A stretch of 64,000 nucleotides of DNA from positions 1 to 64,000 of the forward strand of contig DAYM01000007.1 in assembly GCA_002506905.1 (NCBI GenBank), given 5' to 3'. This DNA comes from Methanomassiliicoccaceae archaeon UBA328 (GTDB lineage: Archaea; Thermoplasmatota; Thermoplasmata; Methanomassiliicoccales; Methanomethylophilaceae). The notes under the pieces were generated by a model. The model had not been told where the DNA came from. It did no database searches and saw only the letters and a program-made list of their open reading frames with translations. Of the stretch, positions 7,717-16,627 are shown one piece after another. Each line of letters starts with the position of its first letter. Within the stretch, counting starts at the first letter, position 1. The position numbers and the translations under genes are program-made.

Positions 7717-9186
7717 ATGCCCGTTATGCGCCCACTCCAAAGCGCATCTTATCGCTCTGTGCCAGCCGTGGATCATCTCTTCTCTTTCGGCCTTGATGGT
7801 ACGCGTAGGGAAGATCTCCCTGTCAGACCCTTCGAGTTCCCAGAATCCATAGCTCCGACCTGCGAGCAGAGCGGCTCCGAACGACGTCGCTTCGACGGAT
7901 GCGGAACGTTCCACCTCCAATCCCGACAGGTCTGCCTGGAATTGCACAAGGAAATCGTTCTTCGACACTCCTCCGTCGACCTTCATGACGGTGGGATAGC
8001 TTCCGTGGTCCGCTGCCATGGATTCCAAAAGATCGTTGACCTCGAATGCTATGGATTCCAGGACCGCACGCACTATCTGTCCCCTGCCGGTTGCCCTGGT
8101 GATACCGACGGCGGTCGCTCTTGCATCCTGCGACCAATATAGAGATGCCAGACCCGAGAATGCAGGTACGAAATAACACCCTCCCGTATCGCCGGCATTC
8201 TCGGCTATCTCGGAACTTTCTTCCAGCGAGTCGATGAGCCCTATATCCTTCAGCCATTCGACGGCAGATCCGGCCGAATATGCCGAACCTTCCAGAGCAT
8301 AGGATGTCTTCCCCCCGATCTTCCATGCCACCGTGGTTATCGATCCGTGGTACGGAATAGCAGGTTCGGAACCGGTGTTCATGAGCATGAACGCTCCGGT
8401 GCCGTATGTGCATTTGACATCCCCGGGATCCACGCATCCCTGCCCGTACATGGCCGCCTGCTGATCTCCGAGAACACCGGTTATCGGAATTATCTCCCCG
8501 AAGAACGACGCTCTGACCTCTCCGAACATAGCATCCGAATCGAGTACCTCGGGCATCATCTGCCCGGGTACACCGAACAGTGCCAGCAGATCGCTGTCCC
8601 ATTCCATCTTATGGATGTCGAACAGCATCGTCCTGGAAGCATTGGAGGGATCGGTCACATGCCTGTTCCCTCTTGTCAGGTTCCAGATGATCCATGTGTC
8701 TATGTTTCCGAAAAGGACGTCCCCGCTCTCCGCCTTCTCCCGGACCCCCGGAATATTCTCCAGGATCCACTGGACCTTCGAGGCCGAGAAATAAGCATCT
8801 ATCGGAAGGCCTGTCTTCGAGCGGATGGCGTTTCCCATTCCGTCGGCCTTCAGCCCGTCACAGATGCGGGAGGTCCTCCTGCACTGCCATACGATCGCAT
8901 TGAAGACAGGCTCGGCCGTATTCCTGTCCCAAAGAACGACCGTCTCACGCTGATTAGTTATTCCGATCGATACGATGTTCTTCGCTCCGACCCTGTTTAT
9001 GACGGATGACATCGCAAAGACCGCGTCGTTGAATATCTCCGTCGGATCCTCTTCGACCCATCCCGGCTGCGGGAAGATCTGCCTGATCTCCCTTCTGCAT
9101 TCTGCGGCTTCCTTTCCGGACGGATCGTATGCCGTACATACGCAGCTTGTTGTCCCGACATCCAGGGAAAGGACGTATTTGCTCAT
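7708..9186 (-). CDS. glpK: Glycerol kinase
   Basis: The 492-residue product has the FGGY kinase layout. The N-terminal phosphate-binding motif is LDVGTTSCVC, followed by SIGITNQRETVVLWDR and WQCRRTS. The C-terminal ATPase half contains GVLGDQQAAMYGQGC, TYGTGAFML and KVDGGVSKNDFLVQFQAD. The enzyme phosphorylates glycerol to glycerol 3-phosphate in the cytoplasm. ATG at 9186 is chosen: the open frame continues upstream to 9984, but homology begins at MSKYVLSLDVG and the extension overlaps the acetyltransferase gene. Length matches the family (about 495). It shares a short divergent promoter region with the acetyltransferase. Confidence 0.93.
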   Translation of the reverse strand: MSKYVLSLDVGTTSCVCTAYDPSGKEAAECRREIRQIFPQPGWVEEDPTEIFNDAVFAMSSVINRVGAKNIVSIGITNQRETVVLWDRNTAEPVFNAIVWQCRRTSRICDGLKADGMGNAIRSKTGLPIDAYFSASKVQWILENIPGVREKAESGDVLFGNIDTWIIWNLTRGNRHVTDPSNASRTMLFDIHKMEWDSDLLALFGVPGQMMPEVLDSDAMFGEVRASFFGEIIPITGVLGDQQAAMYGQGCVDPGDVKCTYGTGAFMLMNTGSEPAIPYHGSITTVAWKIGGKTSYALEGSAYSAGSAVEWLKDIGLIDSLEESSEIAENAGDTGGCYFVPAFSGLASLYWSQDARATAVGITRATGRGQIVRAVLESIAFEVNDLLESMAADHGSYPTVMKVDGGVSKNDFLVQFQADLSGLEVERSASVEATSFGAALLAGRSYGFWELEGSDREIFPTRTIKAEREEMIHGWHRAIRCALEWAHNGHSR

Positions 9187-9204
9187 AGAACGTAATCCCG
9201 TCCC

Positions 9205-9218
9205 GAGGATATAATCGC
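9205..9218 (+). promoter_or_regulatory. TATA box in a divergent promoter
   Basis: GATATAATCGC lies between glpK (start 9186, minus) and the acetyltransferase (start 9253, plus). It is about 37 bp before the plus-strand start, and the opposite strand reads GATTATATC, close to glpK. The 66-bp gap must serve both genes. Confidence 0.45.
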
Positions 9219-9252
9219 TACTTTGATTACAGCCTATGTCCTTTTGTCCATT

Positions 9253-9816
9253 ATGAAGGAAACCGTTTGGGAACGCCTTGAAAAAGGGGAATACATCGAT
9301 ATCGACCATCCGAATATCGACGAGTATCTCGCCACCACCCGCAAATGCCTCCTGGCCACCATGAGGTACAATACCGAACCCATGAGCAGCGACGATGCCA
9401 GAAAGGTCCTTTCGGAGATAGTCGGCTATGAGGTGGATCCGATGACGAACATCATCCCTCCTTTCAACTGCGACCTCGGTTTCAACATCATTTTGGGAAA
9501 GAATGTCCTGATCAATTACAAATGCACTTTCCTGGACACCGCGAAGATAACGGTCGGAGACAATGTCCTCATCGGACCGGGAACACAGATCGTTACCGCA
9601 ATGCACCCGATGGAGCCTGCCGATCGCAGAAAACTGGCCGTCCGCGGAGAACCCGTGACCATAGAGGACGATGTCTGGATCTGTGCCGGTGTTACCGTAC
9701 TTCCCGGGATCACGATAGGACACGGCTCGATCGTCGGTGCAGGTTCCGTGGTTACACATGATGTCCCGCCGAACACGACCGTCGTCGGAAACCCGGCGAG
9801 GCCTATCAAAAGATGA
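9253..9816 (+). CDS. Maltose/galactoside-type O-acetyltransferase
   Basis: The product (187 residues from ATG 9253) has an N-terminal helical Mac domain (about 1-55, RKCLLATMRYN) and a left-handed beta-helix built of hexapeptide repeats (about 70-180). It includes DNVLIGPGTQIVTAMHPM with the catalytic His, and the terminal loop VVGNPARPIKR. This is the NodL/Maa/LacA family, which moves acetyl from acetyl-CoA to sugar hydroxyls as a trimer. An upstream in-frame TTG (9223) is less likely than ATG 9253. Family assignment is firm; the acceptor is unknown. Surface-glycan modification is plausible because membrane glycosyltransferases lie nearby. Confidence 0.88.
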   Translation: MKETVWERLEKGEYIDIDHPNIDEYLATTRKCLLATMRYNTEPMSSDDARKVLSEIVGYEVDPMTNIIPPFNCDLGFNIILGKNVLINYKCTFLDTAKITVGDNVLIGPGTQIVTAMHPMEPADRRKLAVRGEPVTIEDDVWICAGVTVLPGITIGHGSIVGAGSVVTHDVPPNTTVVGNPARPIKR

Positions 9817-9854
9817 TCCCCCGGCCCATACGGACCGAGGAAATGGTAAGAGGT

Positions 9855-11105
9855 TTATTCTGAACGGTCTTCGTTCTTCTCTTCCTTCACATTCCAGCGG
9901 TGACGGCTGTACATCGCAATGATGACCTCGGCAAGGATTATTACCAGCAGGATCAACCAAAGCGCTATGCAGCACATACAGCATGTGCCGTTTCCGCTGT
10001 CCTGTTCATCGGAGATTATCACGAGTATCGGTGAAAGACTGTTGAGGACCACTGTTGCCATACCGTCTTCCACAACGACCTCGAATGACTCTATAGAGCC
10101 CGTAGCGGAATCCTTGTGGAACACCATGGCAATGTAATTGTCGTACTGGGTTCCCACATCGACGGAGATCGTCAGTGTCTCGTAGAACGGTACCTTGCCG
10201 CTCACGGTGACGATCTCGACCTCGTATGTCTCACGGAGGTTGCTGTCGGAATAGTCTTCCCAGACGATATCCCAATCGTCTTCGACCGTCTCCTCGGGCG
10301 TAAAGATCAGTGATGCATCGTATCTGATCTCGTCCCCGCTCACCGTAACGTCAGATTGGGTGCCGGAATGCACATCGTAGATCTTCTCGATGGAAGCTAC
10401 GACAAGCGCATCCACACTGTCCGGGAGATCGACCGCGACCTCGGTCTCCTTTCCCTCGGAAACATCCACCCCAGTTCCGTTCACGGTTATTCCGGTGATG
10501 TAGTACCACTCATCCGGAACCGGCATTCTCTGAAGCAAACGTTCCGACACCTGAAACGGAGACAGTGCTGGAATCAGAAGAAAGACCCCCGTCCAGCGTA
10601 CCCACCGTAACTGCCGCTGCTGTCGTCCCGTCATATATTTTGTTTGATACCGTCGTACCTGCAATGACGGTCTGCTTCGCAGTGATCGTGACCGTGTTGT
10701 GACCTGTGACGATCTCGTCCGTTTCCGAATTGCATACTTTCCAATACACGGTAGCAGAATCGGCGACATCCGTACACTCGATCTCATTAGTCGAATAATC
10801 GGTCTCATCAGTGGAATAATATTTTGTAAATGTTACATCCGTGTATGTATCATAATTTATCACGGGATCGGCCAGCGATATTGTATGTGACGATCCGTCG
10901 TACTCTCCTTTATAATCGGTACCCGCAACCGTGTACCAAGAAGCAATACTTGCGTCTCCGGACACCTGTTCCTCGGAATATTGCGAAATGCACATTACCG
11001 AAGAAAGCAGCAGTACACCCAATACTGCCACAACGATCAACGATACGGAACCCTTTCTGCCGATGGCCAGCAGAAATCCCCCATACCGTTTATTTTTCTG
11101 TTCAT
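9855..11105 (-). pseudogene. YDG-repeat type surface protein, broken frame
   Basis: Three frames on the minus strand join into one gene. ATG 11105 begins MNRKINGMG and, if one G is added to the G5 run (11078-11082 on the plus strand), runs into a signal-anchor helix (LIVVAVLGVLLLSSVMCIS). An extracellular region with a YDG-like repeat follows (VSNKIYDGTTAAAVTVGTL). Removing one G near 10514 connects this to DEWYYITGITVNGTG, further beta-rich sequence, a membrane helix (LILLVIILAEVIIAMY) and a basic tail. The product would be an exported, doubly anchored or type I surface protein of about 415 residues. Two disruptions suggest decay, phase variation or assembly error. Confidence 0.6.
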
Positions 11106-11475
11106 GTTTAAAGCATATATGAAATAGTATATACAGAATTTGGATAGTTTATATATGTTGAACGGTTATTTTTTATTCACGATATCGAAAATATCACTGC
11201 AACTATATTCAATAACATTCTAAGATTGTTAAAACGCTGACATCTGGCTTTACTTTTTTGTGGTTCGAATATCAAAATCAAAATGAATAAAAATATGCAA
11301 TCGAATAGTATGCTGGAGAATTAATCACAATTTAATACAACTTAATTTACTAATGATATTCTAATTCTCAGAACTTCTTAGGGTCGATAGATGTAAAGAT
11401 CGAGACCGAACAGACCGACTAACCTCATACAGTTACATTCCCGGCTTTATACTCTCCATCCGCAGTCGAAGAAGC
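11106..11475. other. AT-rich intergenic region
   Basis: This 370-bp gap is much more AT-rich than its surroundings and contains no convincing ORF. It includes many TATA-like sequences (GTATATAC, GTTTATATATG, TTTATACTC). The left edge must carry the promoter of the surface protein gene and the right edge that of the low-complexity membrane protein. No tRNA, CRISPR repeat or clear stem-loop is seen. Confidence 0.5.
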
Positions 11476-12288
11476 ATGAATCCAACAAACGGAAACATGA
11501 ATCGCACAAACTATTCGAACGGATACTCTGAGAATTACAGCAGAGTGAACAATTGCGGAACAACTCCCGTAAGAGCGGTACCCAAGAAGGATCGCTATGA
11601 GGAAAACAGTTATTCCGGATACGGAAGCGGTTATTCCCGGAATACCGACGGTTACGGCAATAACGGCCGCAGCAATGACCGTTCTGCCGCGGGAGAACAG
11701 TACCGCCAGCCCGAGGAAAGGAATGCGGGATACGCCGATGAAAGGATCGATCCGTATGCCTATTCGGGATCCATGAGATCGCCGGGATGCTATCAGTATG
11801 CGGGAAACCAGTACGGACGCTCAGGATACAGACAGAAAACATCCAGGCCGGCCAGGAAGACCTCTCTGAAGATCGGAATCAATAATCTGAATATAAGCTC
11901 GGACAATCTCAGGAATATAGGACTTGCCTGTTCGATCCTTTGCATTGCATCATTCTTTATGAATTGGATAGGAATGTTCGGATTCGGCACATCACCGTTT
12001 AATCTCATGTCCTCTGATTACGTTCAGACATCTGTATCTGCAGGGCCTGCTATCGCGGCAATCGGCGGCCTCATATCCGCCGCAGCATATTCAGTACCCA
12101 GATTCTCCAACCCCAACATCAAATTGATCGGCGGTATCTTCTCTATCGCAGGATTTGCGATCTTCATGATGACCATGTCTGCAGGCGATAGCATCATGAT
12201 GATGGCCATCAACCTGGACATAGGAGCCTTCATCTGCATCCTCTCCGGTATCGCAATGACCTTCCTGGCCATAGTTGACAGACTTTGA
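11476..12288 (+). CDS. Membrane protein with low-complexity N-terminus
   Basis: The 270-residue protein has two unlike halves. Residues 1-130 are rich in Asn, Tyr, Gly, Ser and Arg (for example SYSGYGSGYSRN), likely disordered. Residues 150-270 hold about four membrane helices (IGLACSILCIASFFMNWIGMF, AAIGGLISAAAYSV, GGIFSIAGFAIFMMTM, FICILSGIAMTFLAIV). Such composition is seen in proteins that self-associate or bind cell-surface or nucleic-acid polymers. No domain family is recognised. It stands alone, preceded by an AT-rich gap with a TATA-like TTTATACTC about 30 bp before the ATG. Function unknown. Confidence 0.6.
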   Translation: MNPTNGNMNRTNYSNGYSENYSRVNNCGTTPVRAVPKKDRYEENSYSGYGSGYSRNTDGYGNNGRSNDRSAAGEQYRQPEERNAGYADERIDPYAYSGSMRSPGCYQYAGNQYGRSGYRQKTSRPARKTSLKIGINNLNISSDNLRNIGLACSILCIASFFMNWIGMFGFGTSPFNLMSSDYVQTSVSAGPAIAAIGGLISAAAYSVPRFSNPNIKLIGGIFSIAGFAIFMMTMSAGDSIMMMAINLDIGAFICILSGIAMTFLAIVDRL

Positions 12289-12314
12289 ACAAACAGGTCC
12301 TTCGGGACCTTTTA

Positions 12315-14003
12315 TCACTTCTTTTTTCCACACGGCAGACAGCTCTGATCGTCCGGAGCATCATCGACCACTGTTCTGTAGAACCTATACCCTCCGGCCA
12401 GATTCTTGCATTTTATCCCGTTCTGCATAAGGATGCGGCATGCGATGTAACTGCGCAGACCGCTGTGGCAGCACAGGAACGCCGGCCTGTCCGCCGGTAT
12501 CTCCGACAGCCTTCCGCGGATATCATCCAACGGGATATTCACGAAACCGCAGATGTGGCCCTCGGCGTATTCGTCGGGATCGCGGACATCGATCAATGTG
12601 ACCGACCCGTCCCTCGGCAGAGAGTCCACATCGTTCCAGTAGTACTGTTCCAGAAGTCCTGAACGGACGTTCTCTATCACGTACCCGGCCATATTCACGG
12701 GATCCTTCGCCGATGAATAGGGAGGGGCATATGCGAGATCCAATTCCGAAAGGTCCGATGCTGTCATTTCCGCATGTATCGCGGCAGCTATCACATCGAT
12801 GCGCTTATCGACCCCTTCGCGGCCGACTATCTGAGCCCCCAGGATCCTTCCCGTTTCCGGATCGTATAAGACCTTGACCGACATGTTCCTGGATCCGGGA
12901 TAGTATGTGGCATGGGATGCAGAATACGTGTAGACCTTGCCGTACGGTATCCCCAACCGCTGAGCACTCCGTTCGTTTATTCCCGTAGATGCTGCGGTCA
13001 TATCGAACAATTTGATGACGGATGTTCCCTGCGAACCTTTGCTGGTACTTTTGATGCCGCAGATGTTGTCTGCCGCGATACGGCCCTGTTTGTTGGCGGG
13101 CCCGGCCAATGCGATGAGCGCATCCTCGCCTGTGACATAGTTCCTGACGGTGACCGCGTCACCCACTGCGTACACTCCGGGAACGGACGTCTCCATATGA
13201 CTGTTTACAACTATGGAATCCTTCATCCCCAATTCTATCCCGGAGCCTTTCAGGAAACCGGTATCGGGAGTTATTCCGATCGCCAGGATGACCATGTCGG
13301 ATTCCAGGGTCCTTCCGTCCTTGAGGTGCGTCTTGATATTGCTGTCTGTCGTGAATCCGGTGACCGATGCTTTGAGCTCGAGGGTCACGCCTTTCTTCCT
13401 GAAGAGAGAATGCAAAGTGCATGCCATATCACGGTCGAGCGTCGCCAATATCTGATCCGGACGCTGTACTATCGTCACCTTGATACCGCGTTCTACAAGA
13501 TTCTCGGCTGTTTCCAATCCGATGAAACCTCCTCCCGCGACCACTGCGGTCTTCGGAGACAGATCATTGATGGCGTTCCCTATCTCCAGAACATCTTCGA
13601 CGGTGCGGACAGTGAATATCCTGTGACTGTCCACTCCCGAGAGGTCCGGACGTATCGCCTTGGCCCCGGGAGACAGTATCAGCCTGTCATAGGGTTCATC
13701 ATACTCGCTTCCGTCCTCCAAACGGACCACACGGACCTTCTTCGCATCGGTATCCGCCGATACAACCTCCTGTCTCACGCGGACGTCCACATTGAAACGG
13801 GACCTGAACCCTTCCGGCGTCTGAACCGTGAGGTCCTCTTTGTCGGTAATCACACCGCCGACATAGTACGGAAGACCGCAATTCGCGTATGAGATGTATC
13901 CGGTGCGTTCTATGATCACTATATCCGCCTTCTCGTCCAGACGTCTCAGTCTGGCAGCTGCGGATGCCCCGCCAGCCACACCGCCTACGATGACGACCTT
14001 CAT
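12315..14003 (-). CDS. CoA-disulfide reductase with rhodanese domain
   Basis: The 562-residue product is a fusion. The N-terminal 440 residues form a pyridine-nucleotide-disulfide oxidoreductase: FAD motif IVGGVAGGASAAARLRR, single active Cys42 in SYANCGLPYYVGG, NAD motif VVAGGGFIGLETAENL, and VYAVGDAV. The single Cys marks the CoA-disulfide reductase/NADH oxidase subgroup. The C-terminal 90 residues are a rhodanese with active loop CCHSGLRS. Such fusions reduce CoA-disulfides, polysulfide or CoA-persulfide in the cytoplasm. The gene overlaps the following small gene start-to-stop (TCAT at 14000-14003), suggesting co-transcription with it. Family is certain; physiological substrate is inferred. 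Confidence 0.9.
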   Translation of the reverse strand: MKVVIVGGVAGGASAAARLRRLDEKADIVIIERTGYISYANCGLPYYVGGVITDKEDLTVQTPEGFRSRFNVDVRVRQEVVSADTDAKKVRVVRLEDGSEYDEPYDRLILSPGAKAIRPDLSGVDSHRIFTVRTVEDVLEIGNAINDLSPKTAVVAGGGFIGLETAENLVERGIKVTIVQRPDQILATLDRDMACTLHSLFRKKGVTLELKASVTGFTTDSNIKTHLKDGRTLESDMVILAIGITPDTGFLKGSGIELGMKDSIVVNSHMETSVPGVYAVGDAVTVRNYVTGEDALIALAGPANKQGRIAADNICGIKSTSKGSQGTSVIKLFDMTAASTGINERSAQRLGIPYGKVYTYSASHATYYPGSRNMSVKVLYDPETGRILGAQIVGREGVDKRIDVIAAAIHAEMTASDLSELDLAYAPPYSSAKDPVNMAGYVIENVRSGLLEQYYWNDVDSLPRDGSVTLIDVRDPDEYAEGHICGFVNIPLDDIRGRLSEIPADRPAFLCCHSGLRSYIACRILMQNGIKCKNLAGGYRFYRTVVDDAPDDQSCLPCGKKK

Positions 14004-14212
14004 CTGGATCCTCCGGAAAGTTTATTGATCAGCATGCACAGATTCACTGAATATTCCTGGGCGACCTGGAAAGGCTGAGCGTTGGTGCCGATGATCACAT
14101 CTGCCGTAGCGTTGATCAGCCCGTCCAACAGTTCCTCCGCAGAACATTCCTTGGAAAGTTCCGTCAATTTGTCCAGTAACTCATGATATGCCTTATCCGC
14201 GCCTTTTGTCAT
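14000..14212 (-). CDS. Small helical protein upstream of CoA-disulfide reductase
   Basis: From ATG 14212 the product is 70 residues, mainly helical and acidic (AYHELLDKLTELSKECSAEELLDGL). It ends within the start codon of the reductase gene (ATGA overlap), so the two are translationally coupled. The open frame extends to 14254, but that stretch contains the TATA box (TTTTATAATTTTA on the minus strand), so 14212 is the better start. No family is recognised. Its position suggests an accessory or regulator of the reductase. Confidence 0.55.
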   Translation of the reverse strand: MTKGADKAYHELLDKLTELSKECSAEELLDGLINATADVIIGTNAQPFQVAQEYSVNLCMLINKLSGGSR

Positions 14213-14295
14213 GCTATCCCTGTTCGGCCATATTGCGGTAAAATTATAAAACACATGAAGAAAGAATTAAATGATGAATAACAAAATGACGATAC

Positions 14296-15771
14296 ATGGA
14301 CATCATCGGATTCATCATAGACAACATCCTGCTCCTTATCCTGCTGGCAGATGTCTTTCTGATACTGGTGATGGTGTTCTGGGAACGCAACGATCCTCAG
14401 ACGGTCCTGTTATGGATCATCGTCTTAGGGGTCATTCCGATAGTCGGATTCTTCCTGTATCTGTTCCTGGGACAGTCGTTCTATTCCGAAAGGGCCTTCA
14501 GGAACAAAGCGGCGAAGGATCGCGAATTCGAGGATGCCATTCTTGCGGAGGTCAAAGAATCCGTCAGCAAGATCATGGATAACGAACTCGCCGAACATCC
14601 CGAGAACGGGAAGAAGCTGAGATTCGCCAACGCCATGACCAAAGCGGGTTCTGAACTGTACACCAACAGCAACGACGTCAGGTTCATGTCGGAAAGTCAG
14701 ACCTATTTTGACAATCTCCTGAAGGATCTGGCTGATGCAAAGGAGACCATCAATTTCGAGTATTACATCATACGGAACGATGAGGTCTCCAACAGACTTA
14801 TGGATATTTTGACAGACCGTGTGAAGAACGGCGTCGAGGTCAGATTGATGATCGATGCCATCGGGAACAACAAAGGTCCCAAGAAGAAGATCAGGGAGTT
14901 CAAAGCTGCCGGGGGAAAGTTCTCGCTGTTCCACAGCACCGCCACATGTCTCCTGAGTCCCAGGAAGAACAACAGGAACCACCGTAAGATCGCCGTCATA
15001 GACGGCACCGTCGCATATGTCGGCGGCTTCAATATCGGTGACGAATATCTCGGAAAGGGACCTCTCGGGTTCTGGAGGGACTCCGCGGTAAGGATCGAGG
15101 GACCGGAGGTCCTGGATGCCCAGGTCAGATTCCTGGTCGATTGGAGATACGCCACCGATGAGAATGCTGTGTTCGAAATGAAATTCTACCCGGACATAAT
15201 GAAAATGGTCTCTAAAGGGGAAGACAGCATACAGCTGATCTCCGGCGGCCCCGATGTTGCCTATTTCAATCCTATCCAGCTGCAATACCTCAATATGTTC
15301 CTCAGTGCAGAAAAGACCCTGTACATCCATACTCCGTATCTCGGACCGGATGCCGCCCTTCTGGAGACACTTCGCAATTCTGCCCTTCTCGGCGTGGATG
15401 TGAGGGTCATCATTCCAGATGTGGGAGACCATCCCTTCGTCTACTGGGCCAACAGGTACTATGCAAATACCCTGATGGAGCACGGCGTGAAGATATACGA
15501 ATTCCATAACGGATTCGTTCATTCCAAGACCATGGTGGCCGACGGATACTACTGTTCGGTGGGATCGGCGAACCTGGATGAGAGAAGCGTGAAACTGAAC
15601 TTCGAGACCAATGCCATGATCTATTCGTCCAGAATAGGAAAGGAGATGGACGATGCCTTCATGAAGGACCTGGAACGCTGTACGGAATACACCAGGGAGA
15701 TGTATGCTCAAAGAACGTTCTTCCAAAGATTCAAAACCGGCATTTCCAGACTGGTCGCCGGTCAGCTCTGA
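14296..15771 (+). CDS. cls: Cardiolipin synthase-like phospholipase D protein
   Basis: The 491-residue protein has two N-terminal membrane helices (about 3-25 and 35-58). Two phospholipase D domains follow: HKD motif 1 in NRNHRKIAVIDG (about 230) and motif 2 in FVHSKTMVADG (about 410). This is the bacterial ClsA-like architecture, joining two phospholipid molecules or exchanging head groups at the membrane. In an archaeon the products would be archaeal cardiolipins (glycerol-bridged archaetidyl lipids). Length and both catalytic motifs are intact. ATG 14296 begins MDIIGFIIDN. It lies convergent to the PHP gene, overlapping its 3' end by ten bases. Confidence 0.88.
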   Translation: MDIIGFIIDNILLLILLADVFLILVMVFWERNDPQTVLLWIIVLGVIPIVGFFLYLFLGQSFYSERAFRNKAAKDREFEDAILAEVKESVSKIMDNELAEHPENGKKLRFANAMTKAGSELYTNSNDVRFMSESQTYFDNLLKDLADAKETINFEYYIIRNDEVSNRLMDILTDRVKNGVEVRLMIDAIGNNKGPKKKIREFKAAGGKFSLFHSTATCLLSPRKNNRNHRKIAVIDGTVAYVGGFNIGDEYLGKGPLGFWRDSAVRIEGPEVLDAQVRFLVDWRYATDENAVFEMKFYPDIMKMVSKGEDSIQLISGGPDVAYFNPIQLQYLNMFLSAEKTLYIHTPYLGPDAALLETLRNSALLGVDVRVIIPDVGDHPFVYWANRYYANTLMEHGVKIYEFHNGFVHSKTMVADGYYCSVGSANLDERSVKLNFETNAMIYSSRIGKEMDDAFMKDLERCTEYTREMYAQRTFFQRFKTGISRLVAGQL

Positions 15772-16627
15772 GATCGCTTCTTCGAGACCTTTCCCGCATT
15801 GTGCATGACCTTTGATGTGACCGATGTGGTCACATGCTCTACGAACTTGGAGAATGAAGCGGATCCCATCTGGACCTTTTCCACGGGAGTCTTCTCCCTT
15901 CCCACGACCTTGGATCTGCCTTTGGCGATCTCATCGAGGAAACCGTCACGGTCGTTCGCATCGCAGACGGTGACCACGTTCCCCAATTCGAAAAGGAGAT
16001 GCCCGTCCGTTCCTCCCGTATAGGAAAGGCCGAGCGACCGGGCGGCATCCAATGCCTTGAGATTGCTCTTGTGGCTCATTCCGCTGCAGATGACCTCGTA
16101 TGCGTCCAGACGCTTTGCGGTCTCGTCGGAGATGCGCCCCTTCACCCTGCATATCTCGACCCCTTTGGGAGAGTTGAAATAACCCATCGGATGGGCGGCG
16201 GATACTACACAATTAAGACCCTCGGCCGCGTCCAGAAGATCGCATGTGGTGAAATCCTTCAGTGCCAGCCAGGGGCAGGGTGCGAGTCTGGGATGGATGT
16301 ACTTCTCCCAGAACTCCTCCAATTCTCCGAATTCGTAGAAATACACCAGCACATGAGGATCATCCGTGGTGCTGATCTCCATTCCCGGGATCACCATGAC
16401 ATCCGGGTCCCTGAGATCTATCTTCCTGAGCGTGCCGATCAGATTGTGGTCGGTAACAGCGATACCGGTGCTCTGATGCGGGCAAGCTTCATCATGCTGT
16501 TGGCATCCGTATACGAATCCGAACAGTTGGTGTGAAAGTGCATGTCCGCATGGAGAACACCGCTGTCCTTCAGTTCCTTCCAGCCCGTGACCCCGTAGGT
16601 CACTCTGCCGTCGCTCATCTCAGGCAT
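15762..16627 (-). pseudogene. PHP-domain phosphoesterase, frameshifted
   Basis: The first frame starts at 16627 (or 16620) and contains LHADMHFHTNCSDS, the first metal-binding motif of a PHP phosphoesterase, then breaks after KLARIR. The second frame restores GIAVTDHNLIGTLRKIDL and IPGMEIS, then AAHPMGYFN and TGGTDGHLLFE to the end. Adding one G near 16471 would give RGTGIAVTDHN, a normal PHP sequence, so one base is missing or was lost. The restored protein is about 288 residues. The start overlaps the stop of the upstream deaminase (ATGA), so they share an operon. PHP proteins hydrolyse phosphate esters with a trinuclear metal site; substrate unknown. Confidence 0.7.

Noticed and set aside
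9187..9984. N-terminal extension of glycerol kinase to 9984
   Set aside because: The extension has no homology, overlaps the acetyltransferase gene on the other strand and would make the enzyme far too long.
12912..13892. Plus-strand ORF opposite CoA-disulfide reductase
   Set aside because: Shadow frame without homology to any family.
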